Part shown: piece by piece, positions 18,210 to 27,154 of the stretch | Position numbering within the stretch: the stretch's first letter is position 1 | How the letters are laid out: the number at the start of each line of letters is the position of its first letter | Assembly (NCBI GenBank): GCA_029856155.1 | Contig: JAHQWL010000013.1 | Location: 1-60,955 of the forward strand | Length of the DNA: 60,955 nucleotides | Direction: 5' to 3' | Source: Promethearchaeia archaeon | GTDB lineage: Archaea; Asgardarchaeota; Lokiarchaeia; Sigyniarchaeales; SOKP01 | The notes under the pieces: generated by a model | What the model was told of the DNA's origin: nothing | The model's input: only the letters and a program-made list of their open reading frames with translations | Databases searched by the model: none | Translations under genes and position numbers: made by a program

Positions 18210-20120
18210 ATGAGGAAGAAAAGGAAAAAAACAGAAGCATTTGAAAATGAGGAGGAATATAAGGGAAGAACTTTCAAAATTTTAAAAAGATTAATTCAAT
18301 ATATTGGTTCTGGTAATAATAGGTTAGTATATCCACTTATAGTTTTAATTATATCAAATGTTATTATAAATTGGTTTACACCATTAATTTTTAGGTCATT
18401 AGTTGATGAAGGCTTAGGTGGAGGAATTGGGGCTAATGAGGGAGATATTGACATTGTAATCTTTTTAGGGACATTTTTCTTCATTTTTACCATAACTGGA
18501 GTATTAACAAGAATTGCCCAAGGATATATTATCTCGAAATTAGCAACTTTAACAATGTATAATTTAAGGTATGAATTATTTGTTAAATTTCAAAAATTAG
18601 GTTTAGATTACCATGAAAGTTCAAAACATACGACAGGAAAGAAACTTAATTATTTAACTGGTGATATCAATACAATTCAACAATTAATTCAATCAGGTCT
18701 CCTACTCTCTGTAAGTAATTTTTTCCTAATTATTGGATCATTAATTTTTATGATAGTACTTAGCCCTATTTTAACAGCAATTTTATTTATGATTGTTCCT
18801 CTATTTTTTGGAATTGCAGGCATTTTATTTAAAAAAGCGAGAAAATATTTTAAAGAATTAAGAGAGAGGATTGCTATAGTGACTAGCATATTAGATGAAT
18901 CAATTATGGGAATGAGGATTATACAATCATTCACTGTAGAAGAGGATAATTATGATGAATTTAATAAAGCAACTGAATTAGAAAAACAGACAACTATGAA
19001 AACTGCTAAATTAATGGCGTTTATACCCGGAATTATTATCATAGTTATAGCTATCGGTATTAGTTCCCTATTTTTTACTTCTGGTATTTTAATTCGTGAA
19101 GGATTACTAACCCAAGGAACCTTATTTGCTTTTATTTTTTACTTATTTTCATTTTTTGAACCACTATTTTCACTCATAGGTTTAATAACTCTCTTACAAA
19201 ATTCTATAGCAGCAGGCGCAAGAATAATTCGAATTTTAGATGAAAATATTTCAATAACTGAAAAAGAAAATGCTGTTGAAATTCAAAATATCGAAGGAAA
19301 GATTGAATATAATAATGTAAGTTTTTCATATGAAGAGGGTGTTGCAGTTCTAAAGAATATTGATATTACGGTTAATGATAAGGAAAGATTAGCTTTAGTT
19401 GGATATACTGGTGCTGGAAAAAGTACTTTCGTTAAACTTCTAAGCAGGTTCTATGATCCCATAGAAGGTGAAATAAAGATTGATGGTTTTAATTTAAAGA
19501 ATCTAAAAATTAAGAGTTTTAGAGATAATTTAGGGATTGTTCTGCAAGAAAATTTTCTATTTTCTGGAACTATTAAAGAAAACATTAGATATGGAAAACT
19601 GGAGGCTAATGATGACGAAATAAAAGAAGCTGCTAAAAAAGTAAAAGCTCATGAATTTATCATGGAATTTGAAAATGGTTATGATACTATTGTTGGTGAA
19701 AGAGGAAGCCGATTATCAGAGGGTCAAAAACAATTAATCGCATTTGCTAGAACTTTAATAGCAGATCCTCCCATCTTAATATTAGATGAAGCAACTTCAT
19801 CAATTGATCCCTATAGTGAGCTTTTAATTCAACAAGCTTTAGAAACTTTATTGAAAGGACGTACAAGTATCTCAATAGCCCATAGATTATCTACAATTAT
19901 AAATTCAGACCGAATAATTGTGTTAGATAAGGGCCAAATCATAGAACAAGGCTCACATCAAGAACTAGTAGAAAAAGATGGCTTTTATAATCACTTATAT
20001 AGAATGCAATTTAAAGATCCATTTAAAAAAGAAAAACCAGATGATATTAAAGAATTTCGATTAATAGATACAAATAGGGAGAATTTTGATGATAAGAAAA
20101 GATTTCAACAATTTTTTTAA
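18210..20120 (+). CDS. ABC exporter half-transporter with catalytic Walker B (heterodimer subunit 2)
   Basis: A 636-residue half-exporter paired with the preceding gene. It has six membrane helices, then an NBD with Walker A GYTGAGKST near residue 397, Walker B ILILDEATSSID with the catalytic Glu, and the His switch SIAHRLSTI. Its signature is LSEGQKQ, with Glu replacing the first Gly. That places the degenerate signature opposite the degenerate Walker site of subunit 1, so the two differences fall in the same composite ATP site. The translation start is ATG, with GAGGAGAG inside the end of the previous gene acting as a probable ribosome binding site. A charged C-terminal tail of about 40 residues follows the NBD. 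Confidence 0.9.
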   Translation: MRKKRKKTEAFENEEEYKGRTFKILKRLIQYIGSGNNRLVYPLIVLIISNVIINWFTPLIFRSLVDEGLGGGIGANEGDIDIVIFLGTFFFIFTITGVLTRIAQGYIISKLATLTMYNLRYELFVKFQKLGLDYHESSKHTTGKKLNYLTGDINTIQQLIQSGLLLSVSNFFLIIGSLIFMIVLSPILTAILFMIVPLFFGIAGILFKKARKYFKELRERIAIVTSILDESIMGMRIIQSFTVEEDNYDEFNKATELEKQTTMKTAKLMAFIPGIIIIVIAIGISSLFFTSGILIREGLLTQGTLFAFIFYLFSFFEPLFSLIGLITLLQNSIAAGARIIRILDENISITEKENAVEIQNIEGKIEYNNVSFSYEEGVAVLKNIDITVNDKERLALVGYTGAGKSTFVKLLSRFYDPIEGEIKIDGFNLKNLKIKSFRDNLGIVLQENFLFSGTIKENIRYGKLEANDDEIKEAAKKVKAHEFIMEFENGYDTIVGERGSRLSEGQKQLIAFARTLIADPPILILDEATSSIDPYSELLIQQALETLLKGRTSISIAHRLSTIINSDRIIVLDKGQIIEQGSHQELVEKDGFYNHLYRMQFKDPFKKEKPDDIKEFRLIDTNRENFDDKKRFQQFF

Positions 20121-20493
20121 AGTCAATTTAATCTTAATATGCATTTATTGAAAATATTAATTTTCAATTTAAAAAATAATACTAAATATAAAATAAGAAA
20201 AGAAAAAAAAGATTAAACAAAATAAAACAAAGTTTTTAATGTATTTAATCAATGTGTTAGTTCTTATTCGAGGAATTTAATTCTACACCGCGCATACTGT
20301 ATTAATTAACTAATTAAGAATTTAAAGTATATTGAGATTAAAAATCTAACTGAAAGTAATTATTACAAGATTTCTAATAAAGATATCGCGCTTTTTAGAT
20401 GTAATAAATAAAAATTTAAAAAAAAAATGTTACATATAATCTTCTTGATGGAAGATATCTTCAATAAAATTAGCTAAATTGAAGAAGTGGTTT
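20121..20493. other. 370-bp gap holding a relic of the radical SAM 5' end
   Basis: Apart from the 52-bp duplicate described separately, the sequence is AT-rich non-coding DNA. On the minus strand the relic would read ATA-initiated RTNTLIKYIKNFVL, matching the start of the radical SAM protein (RPKTWIKYIKNFVL), and then loses similarity. The ATG is changed to ATA. Confidence 0.6.
20227..20278. repeat. Direct repeat copy B (relic of radical SAM 5' end)
   Basis: 48 of 52 bases match 16232-16283 without gaps, and weaker similarity (CTACACC, then GAGATTAAAAATCTAAC) continues into the upstream region. It encodes no complete protein here. Confidence 0.85.
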
Positions 20494-20838
20494 TTAAGCC
20501 TCCCAACCGCAACTTTTGCATACATATTTTTTTGCATATATCTTTACGCCGCCCATTTGATGTAATATTTGACTTCTATCTTCATGTGTGGCAAAAGAAG
20601 TTCCTCCGCACTCAGGACAGATTCTTCTGCCCTCAACAGGTGGTTTTTCTTCCATTCGTGCTTCCTCCTCTTGTTTCTCAACAATTGCTGAAGGTTTCAC
20701 TGTAGATGCTGCGCGAGAAGGCATCGCTGAAGTCGTTGGTGCAGAACTCACTGGAACTGGTTCAATTTTTAGTAGTTTATCTAGTTTATTATTAATATCT
20801 TCAAGTAGTTTCAATACTTTTTGTTCGAATTCTGACAA
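20494..20838 (-). CDS. Small coiled-coil/zinc-ribbon protein
   Basis: A 114-residue protein. Residues 1-22 form a short coiled coil (FEQKVLKLLEDINNKLDKLL), followed by a Ser/Ala/Pro-rich linker and a charged stretch. Residues about 71-113 form a zinc ribbon with RRICPECGG and KKYVCKSCGWEA. The ribbon closely resembles the one ending the gelsolin protein at 11369-12376 (RRKCPECGN ... KKYRCGECGVEW), including the spacing and the Lys-Lys-Tyr before the second pair. Function is unknown; the shared module may bind nucleic acid or a common protein partner. Confidence 0.75.
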   Translation of the reverse strand: MSEFEQKVLKLLEDINNKLDKLLKIEPVPVSSAPTTSAMPSRAASTVKPSAIVEKQEEEARMEEKPPVEGRRICPECGGTSFATHEDRSQILHQMGGVKIYAKKYVCKSCGWEA

Positions 20839-21039
20839 AATAAGTCTCCTTTGAATTTTATTTTTAAAAATTTGTTCTAATTTTTTTTTAACAATCTAAT
20901 CTAATTTAGATTTTATATATTTTAGCAAAATGAAAGAATGGAGAAGATCGATTTATGAAAAATTTAAGAGGTTTTCTTCAAAAAAATGAGAGTTAAAGAC
21001 TTCTTATTATTCGATAAATACCATTTAAATGTTAAATTA

Positions 21040-21423
21040 TCAAATTTCAATTAAATCTCTACTTGCAATTATATTAATTTCTAGTCCAAGTACATTTTCA
21101 ATAAGGGTATCACCCATTTTGATAGGAGCTTTAGTTTGCGTTCTTGCAATTAATTTCAGAGTTTCCTCTAATTTGCCTTTTGGGATTGGTTTATCTGATC
21201 TAACTGGTATTAAAGGTAAAAACCCTTTTTCTACTCTCATAGTTGTTGTAAGAATTCTTTTTGGAGAAACGAATTCCTCTCTTGCATATACTTCCCCCCT
21301 TTTACAGGAGTGCCCTTCAATAATAAGCTCTCCGGAGATATTCTCAACATGCACAAGGCAGCCGGTGGGACACACAATACAACGTATATCTTTATTTCCT
21401 TCTGGAACTTTTGATTCTGACAT
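21040..21423 (-). CDS. DUF1667 protein of the GlpA-like operon
   Basis: A 127-residue protein with the DUF1667 pattern: CIVCPTGCLVHV near residue 16, then GHSCKRGEVYAREE and PKRILTTTMRV. The four cysteines probably bind an Fe-S cluster or metal. DUF1667 proteins typically sit beside, or are fused to, the FAD subunits of anaerobic glycerol-3-phosphate dehydrogenase-like complexes. Here it is the third gene of such a set, 17 bp after the second. It probably serves as an electron-transfer subunit; that role is inferred from context. Confidence 0.85.
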   Translation of the reverse strand: MSESKVPEGNKDIRCIVCPTGCLVHVENISGELIIEGHSCKRGEVYAREEFVSPKRILTTTMRVEKGFLPLIPVRSDKPIPKGKLEETLKLIARTQTKAPIKMGDTLIENVLGLEINIIASRDLIEI

Positions 21424-21440
21424 CCTAATTACCTCTTAAA

Positions 21441-22739
21441 TTAGTCTTCTTCAATTAAAACCTCTGGTCGAGGGATTACTTCTACCTCCAAGTTTTTACA
21501 CTCGGGATCTATTTGTTGTTCACTTAAATTTATTTTTAATTCAAGCATTTCGCTAGGAATAACATATCGCCTCTTTCGTTTAAAAATTACCTTGTTATTT
21601 TCATCTTTAAATTGAATAAGAAGTCTACGGTCAGGTCGCTTGACTCTAAATGTAAAAATGATATCTTTAGCTGTATCAGCTCGATTAATCAAATCAGGCT
21701 TTATATAATTAACATTTTCACCTGGAACACATATTATTTGGTCTTTTTCTCTAATTTTTTTTCCAGATCTTTCCTTTACGTACTCAATAGCATTTAATCC
21801 GGCTCTTTTTGCTTCCGCTGTAACCAAATCTACTAAATCATGTACCTGCAGAACATTGCCGCATGCAAAAATTCCTTCAATTGTGGTCTCTAGATTATTA
21901 TCCACAACCGGACCACCTATATGTGAAATCTCCGCTCCTGCTTCTCTAGTTAACTCATTTTCAGGGATTAGCCCAACTGATAACAGAAGTGTATCACATT
22001 CGATAAATTTATCAGATCCTATAACTCTATCGAAATTTCTATCTACTTTTGATATTGTTACACCTTGAACTCTCTCCTTCCCATGAATCTTTGTTACCGT
22101 ATAACTGGTTATCAATGGAATTCCATTATCTTCTAAGCATTGCACTTCATTTCTTATTAAACCACTTACGTAAGGTTGAATTTCTACTACAGCTTTGACT
22201 TGACAACCTTCCCAGATTAGACGACGAGCCATAATCATACCAATGTCTCCGCTTCCTAAAATAACATATGTTCTACCCGGAAGATACCCTTCAATATTAA
22301 CAAATCTTTGAGCTTGTCCCGCCGTATAAATTCCTGCGGGTCGAAATCCAGGAATATTAATTGCTCCCCGTGTCCTTTCGCGACATCCCATAGCAAGGAT
22401 TATAGCTTTTGCTTTAATCTCAATAAGTCCTTCCTTTTTATTTACAGCATATATTATTTTTTCTGAGGTAATTTCAATTACCATTGTATCCAATTTATAA
22501 GGAATGTTTAGATCTTTTACCTGATTAATAAATCTTTGAACATATTCTGGTCCCGTTAATTCTTCTTCAAATTCATGAAGCCCAAATCCATTATGAATGC
22601 ATTGGAGGGTTATTCCTCCCAATTCTTTATCTCGTTCTAATATCAAAGCATTTAATTCCGCTTTTTTAACAACTATCGCAGCAGCTAACCCCGCGGACCC
22701 CCCACCTATAATAGCAACATCTACTTCATATTTTTTCAT
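21441..22739 (-). CDS. NAD(P)/FAD-dependent oxidoreductase, second subunit of GlpA-like complex
   Basis: A 432-residue pyridine nucleotide-disulfide-type flavoprotein. FAD motif AIIGGGSAGLAAAIVVKKAEL is at the N terminus, a second dinucleotide fold YVILGSGDIGMIMARRLIWEG lies near 155, and GIFACGNVLQVHDLVD near 285 is the FAD-closing motif. CIHNGFGLHEF follows the first fold. No redox-active CxxxxC disulfide is visible, so it is not a thioredoxin-reductase type enzyme. Its start overlaps the upstream gene's stop by 4 bp (ATGA), showing translational coupling. It probably carries electrons between the GlpA-like subunit and NAD(P) or a carrier. Confidence 0.85.
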   Translation of the reverse strand: MKKYEVDVAIIGGGSAGLAAAIVVKKAELNALILERDKELGGITLQCIHNGFGLHEFEEELTGPEYVQRFINQVKDLNIPYKLDTMVIEITSEKIIYAVNKKEGLIEIKAKAIILAMGCRERTRGAINIPGFRPAGIYTAGQAQRFVNIEGYLPGRTYVILGSGDIGMIMARRLIWEGCQVKAVVEIQPYVSGLIRNEVQCLEDNGIPLITSYTVTKIHGKERVQGVTISKVDRNFDRVIGSDKFIECDTLLLSVGLIPENELTREAGAEISHIGGPVVDNNLETTIEGIFACGNVLQVHDLVDLVTAEAKRAGLNAIEYVKERSGKKIREKDQIICVPGENVNYIKPDLINRADTAKDIIFTFRVKRPDRRLLIQFKDENNKVIFKRKRRYVIPSEMLELKINLSEQQIDPECKNLEVEVIPRPEVLIEED

Positions 22740-24208
22740 TCTCCCCTAGAACCTCCTCTATCATTCTTTAATAGGAAATCTTTTGTTTTGGCTATTATAA
22801 TGTTAGTGTCTTCTCCGCTCTTTGTAATTTCTTCATAAGATTTGTTTAGTTCTCTAGAAAGGATCTCTATAACACGAGGGCGACAGAATCCACCTTGACA
22901 TCTTCCCATACCGGGTCTACATCGAAATTTAACACCATCTACAGTATTAGCTCCTACCGGCGCATGAATTGCATTAATTATTTCTTTTTCAGGAATAGTT
23001 TCACATCGACAAATAATTCTCCCCCAGGCTGGATCTTCTTGTATTTTTTGATCAAGTTCATCTTTTGTGAAATCTTTAAATCTCTCTGGTTTGGGGCGAA
23101 TTGGGTTATAATCTTCCTTAACTTTTAATTCAACACCTAATAATTCCAGAAATTCAACAACTTTTTCTGCGATTGCAAATGTTGCTGTAAGACCAGGTGA
23201 TAGAATCCCTGCTACATTAATAAAACCATATACATCTGTATTATCAATTATAAAATCATATGTATCGGGAACCGCTCTTAATCCCGCAAAATTTCTGATT
23301 GAGCTTCTTGCAGGAATACCGGGAACTAATTTCATTCCACCTTCTAAAATTTCTTTTAGACCCGCAGTAGTTGTTGAGACATCCTCACGATCGGATAGAT
23401 TTTGAGCATTAGGTCCCACAAAAGTGTTACCATGCAATGTTGGGCAAACTAATATTCCTTTTGATACTTTCGTGGGCATAGGGAATAGTATCTTATTTAA
23501 TTGAAATGCATTACGATCAAAAAGGATGTACTCGCCCTTTCTTGGCATTATACTAAAATAATCTAAGCCTAACATTCTAGAGATTCTTTCAGCATATAGA
23601 CCAGCAGCATTAATTAGATTTCGTGTCTGAAATTCACCTTTATATGTCCTAATATTAAAAATATAATCCTGATGCTTTATTTTAACAACTTCATGATTCC
23701 TGAAAAATTTTACACCATTCATAGCAGCATTTTCAGCCAAGGCAAATGTTAATTCATATGGACTAGCAAGCCCTGCAGAAGGAGCATGTAAGACTCCAAC
23801 CACTTCATCTGTTAAATTTGGTTCCATTTCTTTAATCTTTTTTTTGTCTAATATTACTTCCAATCCTGGAATGCCATCCTCAGTGCCTTTTTTTCTTTCT
23901 TCTTCTAATTGTTCAATCTGATTATCCTCTAATGCTACAACAAAGGAACCAATTCGTTTGAATGGGAAATTGAGTTCCTCTGCCGCTTGAGTGTATAATT
24001 TATTTCCTTTAATACACAAATATCGCTTAATATATTCTCTCTGAGCTGCATAACCTGCATGAATTACCCCAGAATTAGCTTTAGTAGTTCCAGAAGCAAC
24101 TTCTGCTTCCTTTTCTAATAAACAAATGTTTAAATCATATTTTGAAAGCGTACGTGCTATACAACAACCAGTAACACCGCCTCCAATAATTATAACATCA
24201 TAAATCAA
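22736..24208 (-). CDS. GlpA-like FAD-dependent glycerol-3-phosphate dehydrogenase with BFD-like [2Fe-2S] domain
   Basis: A 490-residue DAO-fold flavoprotein. It has the FAD motif DVIIIGGGVTGCCIARTLSKYDL at the N terminus, TTKANSGVIHAGYAA and RKGEYILFD. The C-terminal domain of about 90 residues holds CRCETIPEKEI and GMGRCQGGFC, the four-Cys pattern of BFD-type [2Fe-2S] domains found in GlpA and related dehydrogenases. It would oxidise sn-glycerol-3-phosphate or a similar 2-hydroxy substrate. Archaeal membrane lipids use glycerol-1-phosphate, so in an Asgard this enzyme may serve catabolism or glycerol-3-phosphate handling. It is the first gene of a three-gene leftward operon. It could alternatively be an L-2-hydroxyacid oxidase. 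Confidence 0.85.
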   Translation of the reverse strand: MIYDVIIIGGGVTGCCIARTLSKYDLNICLLEKEAEVASGTTKANSGVIHAGYAAQREYIKRYLCIKGNKLYTQAAEELNFPFKRIGSFVVALEDNQIEQLEEERKKGTEDGIPGLEVILDKKKIKEMEPNLTDEVVGVLHAPSAGLASPYELTFALAENAAMNGVKFFRNHEVVKIKHQDYIFNIRTYKGEFQTRNLINAAGLYAERISRMLGLDYFSIMPRKGEYILFDRNAFQLNKILFPMPTKVSKGILVCPTLHGNTFVGPNAQNLSDREDVSTTTAGLKEILEGGMKLVPGIPARSSIRNFAGLRAVPDTYDFIIDNTDVYGFINVAGILSPGLTATFAIAEKVVEFLELLGVELKVKEDYNPIRPKPERFKDFTKDELDQKIQEDPAWGRIICRCETIPEKEIINAIHAPVGANTVDGVKFRCRPGMGRCQGGFCRPRVIEILSRELNKSYEEITKSGEDTNIIIAKTKDFLLKNDRGGSRGE

Positions 24209-24388
24209 TTATATAATACCCTTTTAAGTAATATTATTATTGCAAATAGTAGTAATGGATATTAAAATCTAATCTTAAAAAAATATAAATACCTTTTAAA
24301 TTTATTAAAGGGAAAATAAATTTAATTTACATGATTTAAATTTATTTTAATGTTTTACTGGCTTTTTTATTCACTTTATACTTTAGTT

Positions 24389-24712
24389 CTATAAAATGTA
24401 AATGAAGAAAAGCCAAGTAAGATTAAAAATGATTGCTAATAGAATCAAGATCTTTGTTACTGGGTTAAATAACGTACTTTTTAATGATTTAGTCATCTTT
24501 AATTTCAGTTCATTTTCAAGTAGGTTTTCAACCAAGTTAGAATTTGATCTAGCTTCATTTTTCATATGAATAGATCCTAAAAATCGTGGTTTTGATAGAT
24601 TATTAATGATAGTTTCCATATTATTTGAAGGGAGTAAGGAACTTTTAGTAGTAAGTGGAATTTCTTTAAATTCATCATTAATAGCTGATTTTTTCTTATC
24701 TGTTGGGTTCAT
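24389..24712 (-). CDS. Small tail-anchored protein
   Basis: A 107-residue protein with no recognised family. A polar, Lys/Ser/Asn-rich region of about 85 residues is followed by a single C-terminal hydrophobic helix (ILILLAIIFNLTWLFFIYIL) that ends the protein. The polar part includes a short heptad-like stretch, LVENLLENELKLKMTK, just before the helix. This is tail-anchored topology, the arrangement of SNAREs, although no SNARE motif can be claimed. It lies alone between the GlpA-like operon and the longin-like gene. Confidence 0.55.
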   Translation of the reverse strand: MNPTDKKKSAINDEFKEIPLTTKSSLLPSNNMETIINNLSKPRFLGSIHMKNEARSNSNLVENLLENELKLKMTKSLKSTLFNPVTKILILLAIIFNLTWLFFIYIL

Positions 24713-24858
24713 TCTTTTTTCCTTTTATAATTCACTAATTTTACTTTTTCATGATTAAGAAATCAAATTAATCTTAAATTTTTTACGATTATAAAAATAA
24801 GTTGATAAAATTCGATACCAATTTAGAAGATAGAGAACTTTAGAGATTTCTAAAATTT

Positions 24859-25248
24859 TCATTCTATTTTTTCTAATGAATCAATTATATACTCCTTAAA
24901 ATTAGCAAAAACCTTGATGTTTTTACTCCAGTTCTTAATAACTTCTTCAGGATATACTTTAAAAAATTTATTTGAAATCCTTTTTAGTTCATTCATAACT
25001 TTTTTCGGTTTCACTTCACTAGATGAATTTGCGACAAAAATGAAATGATTTTTCTTCTCAATCGTAAACCGAATTCTGCTCAATTCAAAATTTGACATTC
25101 CCCCGTCAGAAAGACTTTCTGCAAATATATTTAATGCACTCATTAAACCACCAAACATTTGTGGACCTAAATTTGGATTAATTACTCGGTTAAATATTGT
25201 TAAGCCATCTTGAGTTAAAATCCATAAATCTCTTAAAATTTTCCCCAT
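24859..25248 (-). CDS. Longin-like domain protein
   Basis: A 129-residue single domain. It begins LRDLWILTQDGLTIF, the hydrophobic first strand with 'D-G-x-x-(L/I)-F' turn. A helix follows (GGLMSALNIFAESLS), then strands FTIEKKNHFIFVANSS and a helix with VMNELKRISNKFFKVYPE, ending FKEYIIDSLEKI. This beta-beta-alpha-beta-beta-beta-alpha-alpha pattern matches longin/sigma-adaptin-like domains, which in Asgard archaea often occur near small GTPases and trafficking-like genes. A Roadblock fold is the main alternative. No GTPase lies nearby. It starts with ATG and is monocistronic. Confidence 0.6.
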   Translation of the reverse strand: MGKILRDLWILTQDGLTIFNRVINPNLGPQMFGGLMSALNIFAESLSDGGMSNFELSRIRFTIEKKNHFIFVANSSSEVKPKKVMNELKRISNKFFKVYPEEVIKNWSKNIKVFANFKEYIIDSLEKIE

Positions 25249-25408
25249 AAATACTCAGAGGTGCAAATAATATCCCTTCTATTAACATAATTTGTTATTA
25301 TTATTAAAATTTTGAGAAATCCAAAATGATATTTATTTCTAAAAGAATAAAATATATCTAAACTCGTTTAACTAAATATTATAAAACCTTAACGTAAATA
25401 ATTCTGAT

Positions 25409-27154
25409 ATGGACCCTCAATATAATAAAATCTCTGAAGATCTATCACATAAATTCAAGAATATTGTTGGAGAAGAATTTTTTTTTGACAATTATGAAAT
25501 TAGATATACCTATGCATTCGGTTGTTCAATTTTTAATAAAGGTTGGGTTCCTGATTTAATATTGATTCCTCAAAATACCAAACAAATTTCTGAGATATTA
25601 AAATTATCCAATAAAAATAAGATCCCAGTTACCCCTCGAGGTAGTGGCACAAGTTTATCTTCTGGGTCATTAAGTCCATATGGGGGTGTAATTTTAGATT
25701 TAAGTCAGATGAAAGAGATTCTTTCAATAAACATTGAAAATAATTTCGTAGAAGTCGAGCCAGGAGTAATTTGCGATGAGTTAAATGAAGCTTTGAAATC
25801 GTATGGCTACTTTTTTCCTCCGGATCCAGGTTCAAGTTCTGTTGCTACTATCGGAGGAATGGTCGCAAATAATGCAGGAGGGATTCAAGCATTCAAATAT
25901 GGGGTTACTAAAAATTACGTAATGTATTTAGAAGTAGTATTACCAGATGGACAGATATTAAATTTAGGGTCAAAGGTCTTAAAATCAGTATCTTCATATA
26001 ATATTAAAGATTTATTTATTGGTTCTGAAGGTACTTTAGGAGTTATTACAAAAATTGGCTTACGGATTAGACCATTACCTAAAGCTAGGAAATTGGGCAT
26101 GTTCATATTTGAAAATGTTGATGATTTGAAAAATGCAGTTCTAGAGCTTAGACGAAGTGGAATTGTACCCAATTTACTTGAATTCATGGACAAAATTATT
26201 TTAAAAGCTATTACCGAATATTTAGGTGGCGAGTTTTTTGATTTTCCTCCTGGATATGTATTATTAGCTGAAGTGGATGGAAATTCTGACCTAGATGTTA
26301 ATGAGGCATTCTCTATTATGTTTGATATTATTATTCAAAAAAATCCAATATTCCATAAAATTGCTATGAATGAAGAGGAAAGAGAAAGGTTAATCCTAGC
26401 AAGGAAAGCTAATCTTCCAGCTCTTTCAAGAGTTAGACCAAATACATGTGTTGAAGATTGTACAATTCAAATTTCTGAATTTTCTGACGTAATTAAGAAA
26501 ATTGAAGCAATCCCTAAAAACATTAATGCTAAAAATTTATTAGTGGCAATTATCTGCCATATGGAAGGAAATTTGCATCCTACATTTTTATTTAATGAAA
26601 ATGATGAACAAGATGTAAAAGATTTTGAAAAAGCAATAGATTATTTATATAGAGAAATAATTATCCCCGCAGGTGGAACTTTGACAGGTGAACATGGAAT
26701 CGGAAAAATTAAAACACCATATCTTGAATTAGAACATGGATCTGAGGTAATTGATCTGATGGTACAAATTAAAAGACTCTTTGATCCTAATATGATCTTA
26801 AATCCTGGAATTGGGAAAGGGGATACGCGAATGTTAAACATTAAAAAACAAAAACGTACCCTTGAAAATCAAAGGGAAAGTATTTTAGAGTTAAGATGTA
26901 TGAGATGTGGCTTTTGCATTTCATGTCCATCAAGAATGGAATATCATTTAGAAACGTATAGTCCAAGAGGTCGTTTAAACCTTTTAAATGGTTTAGTTCA
27001 CGGTGATTTAGCGTTAAGTGATTTAATAATAGAAGTATTACATGCTTGTACTTTATGTGGACTCTGTCAAATTAAATGCCCCGCTGGTGTTAATACAATT
27101 GAAATTTTTGAAAAAGCCAGAGAAATTATTCATAAAAAAAGTGATGCGTCATGA
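25409..27154 (+). CDS. FAD-linked lactate/glycolate dehydrogenase (GlcD-like) with C-terminal Fe-S domain
   Basis: A 581-residue protein. Residues about 1-465 are a GlcD/vanillyl-alcohol-oxidase-type flavoprotein: TPRGSGTSLSSGSLSP and PGSSSVATIGGMVANNAGG bind FAD, and GTLTGEHGIGKIKTPYLE is the conserved C-terminal active-site segment. Residues about 490-570 hold two ferredoxin-like motifs, CMRCGFCISCPS and CTLCGLCQIKCPAG, as in the GlcF or LdhB partner. The fusion would oxidise D-lactate, glycolate or a related 2-hydroxy acid and pass electrons to Fe-S acceptors. It overlaps the next gene (LarA) by 4 bp, pointing strongly at lactate. An alkyldihydroxyacetone-phosphate synthase role is less likely because of the Fe-S tail. 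Confidence 0.88.
   Translation: MDPQYNKISEDLSHKFKNIVGEEFFFDNYEIRYTYAFGCSIFNKGWVPDLILIPQNTKQISEILKLSNKNKIPVTPRGSGTSLSSGSLSPYGGVILDLSQMKEILSINIENNFVEVEPGVICDELNEALKSYGYFFPPDPGSSSVATIGGMVANNAGGIQAFKYGVTKNYVMYLEVVLPDGQILNLGSKVLKSVSSYNIKDLFIGSEGTLGVITKIGLRIRPLPKARKLGMFIFENVDDLKNAVLELRRSGIVPNLLEFMDKIILKAITEYLGGEFFDFPPGYVLLAEVDGNSDLDVNEAFSIMFDIIIQKNPIFHKIAMNEEERERLILARKANLPALSRVRPNTCVEDCTIQISEFSDVIKKIEAIPKNINAKNLLVAIICHMEGNLHPTFLFNENDEQDVKDFEKAIDYLYREIIIPAGGTLTGEHGIGKIKTPYLELEHGSEVIDLMVQIKRLFDPNMILNPGIGKGDTRMLNIKKQKRTLENQRESILELRCMRCGFCISCPSRMEYHLETYSPRGRLNLLNGLVHGDLALSDLIIEVLHACTLCGLCQIKCPAGVNTIEIFEKAREIIHKKSDAS

Noticed and set aside
20227..20278. Possible insertion sequence terminal repeat flanking the ABC genes
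   Set aside because: The repeats are direct rather than inverted, there is no transposase in between, and copy A is part of a real gene's 5' end. A gene-fragment duplication is simpler.
24389..24712. SNARE homologue
   Set aside because: It has a tail anchor and a polar N-terminal part, but no 53-residue heptad region with a central Gln or Arg.
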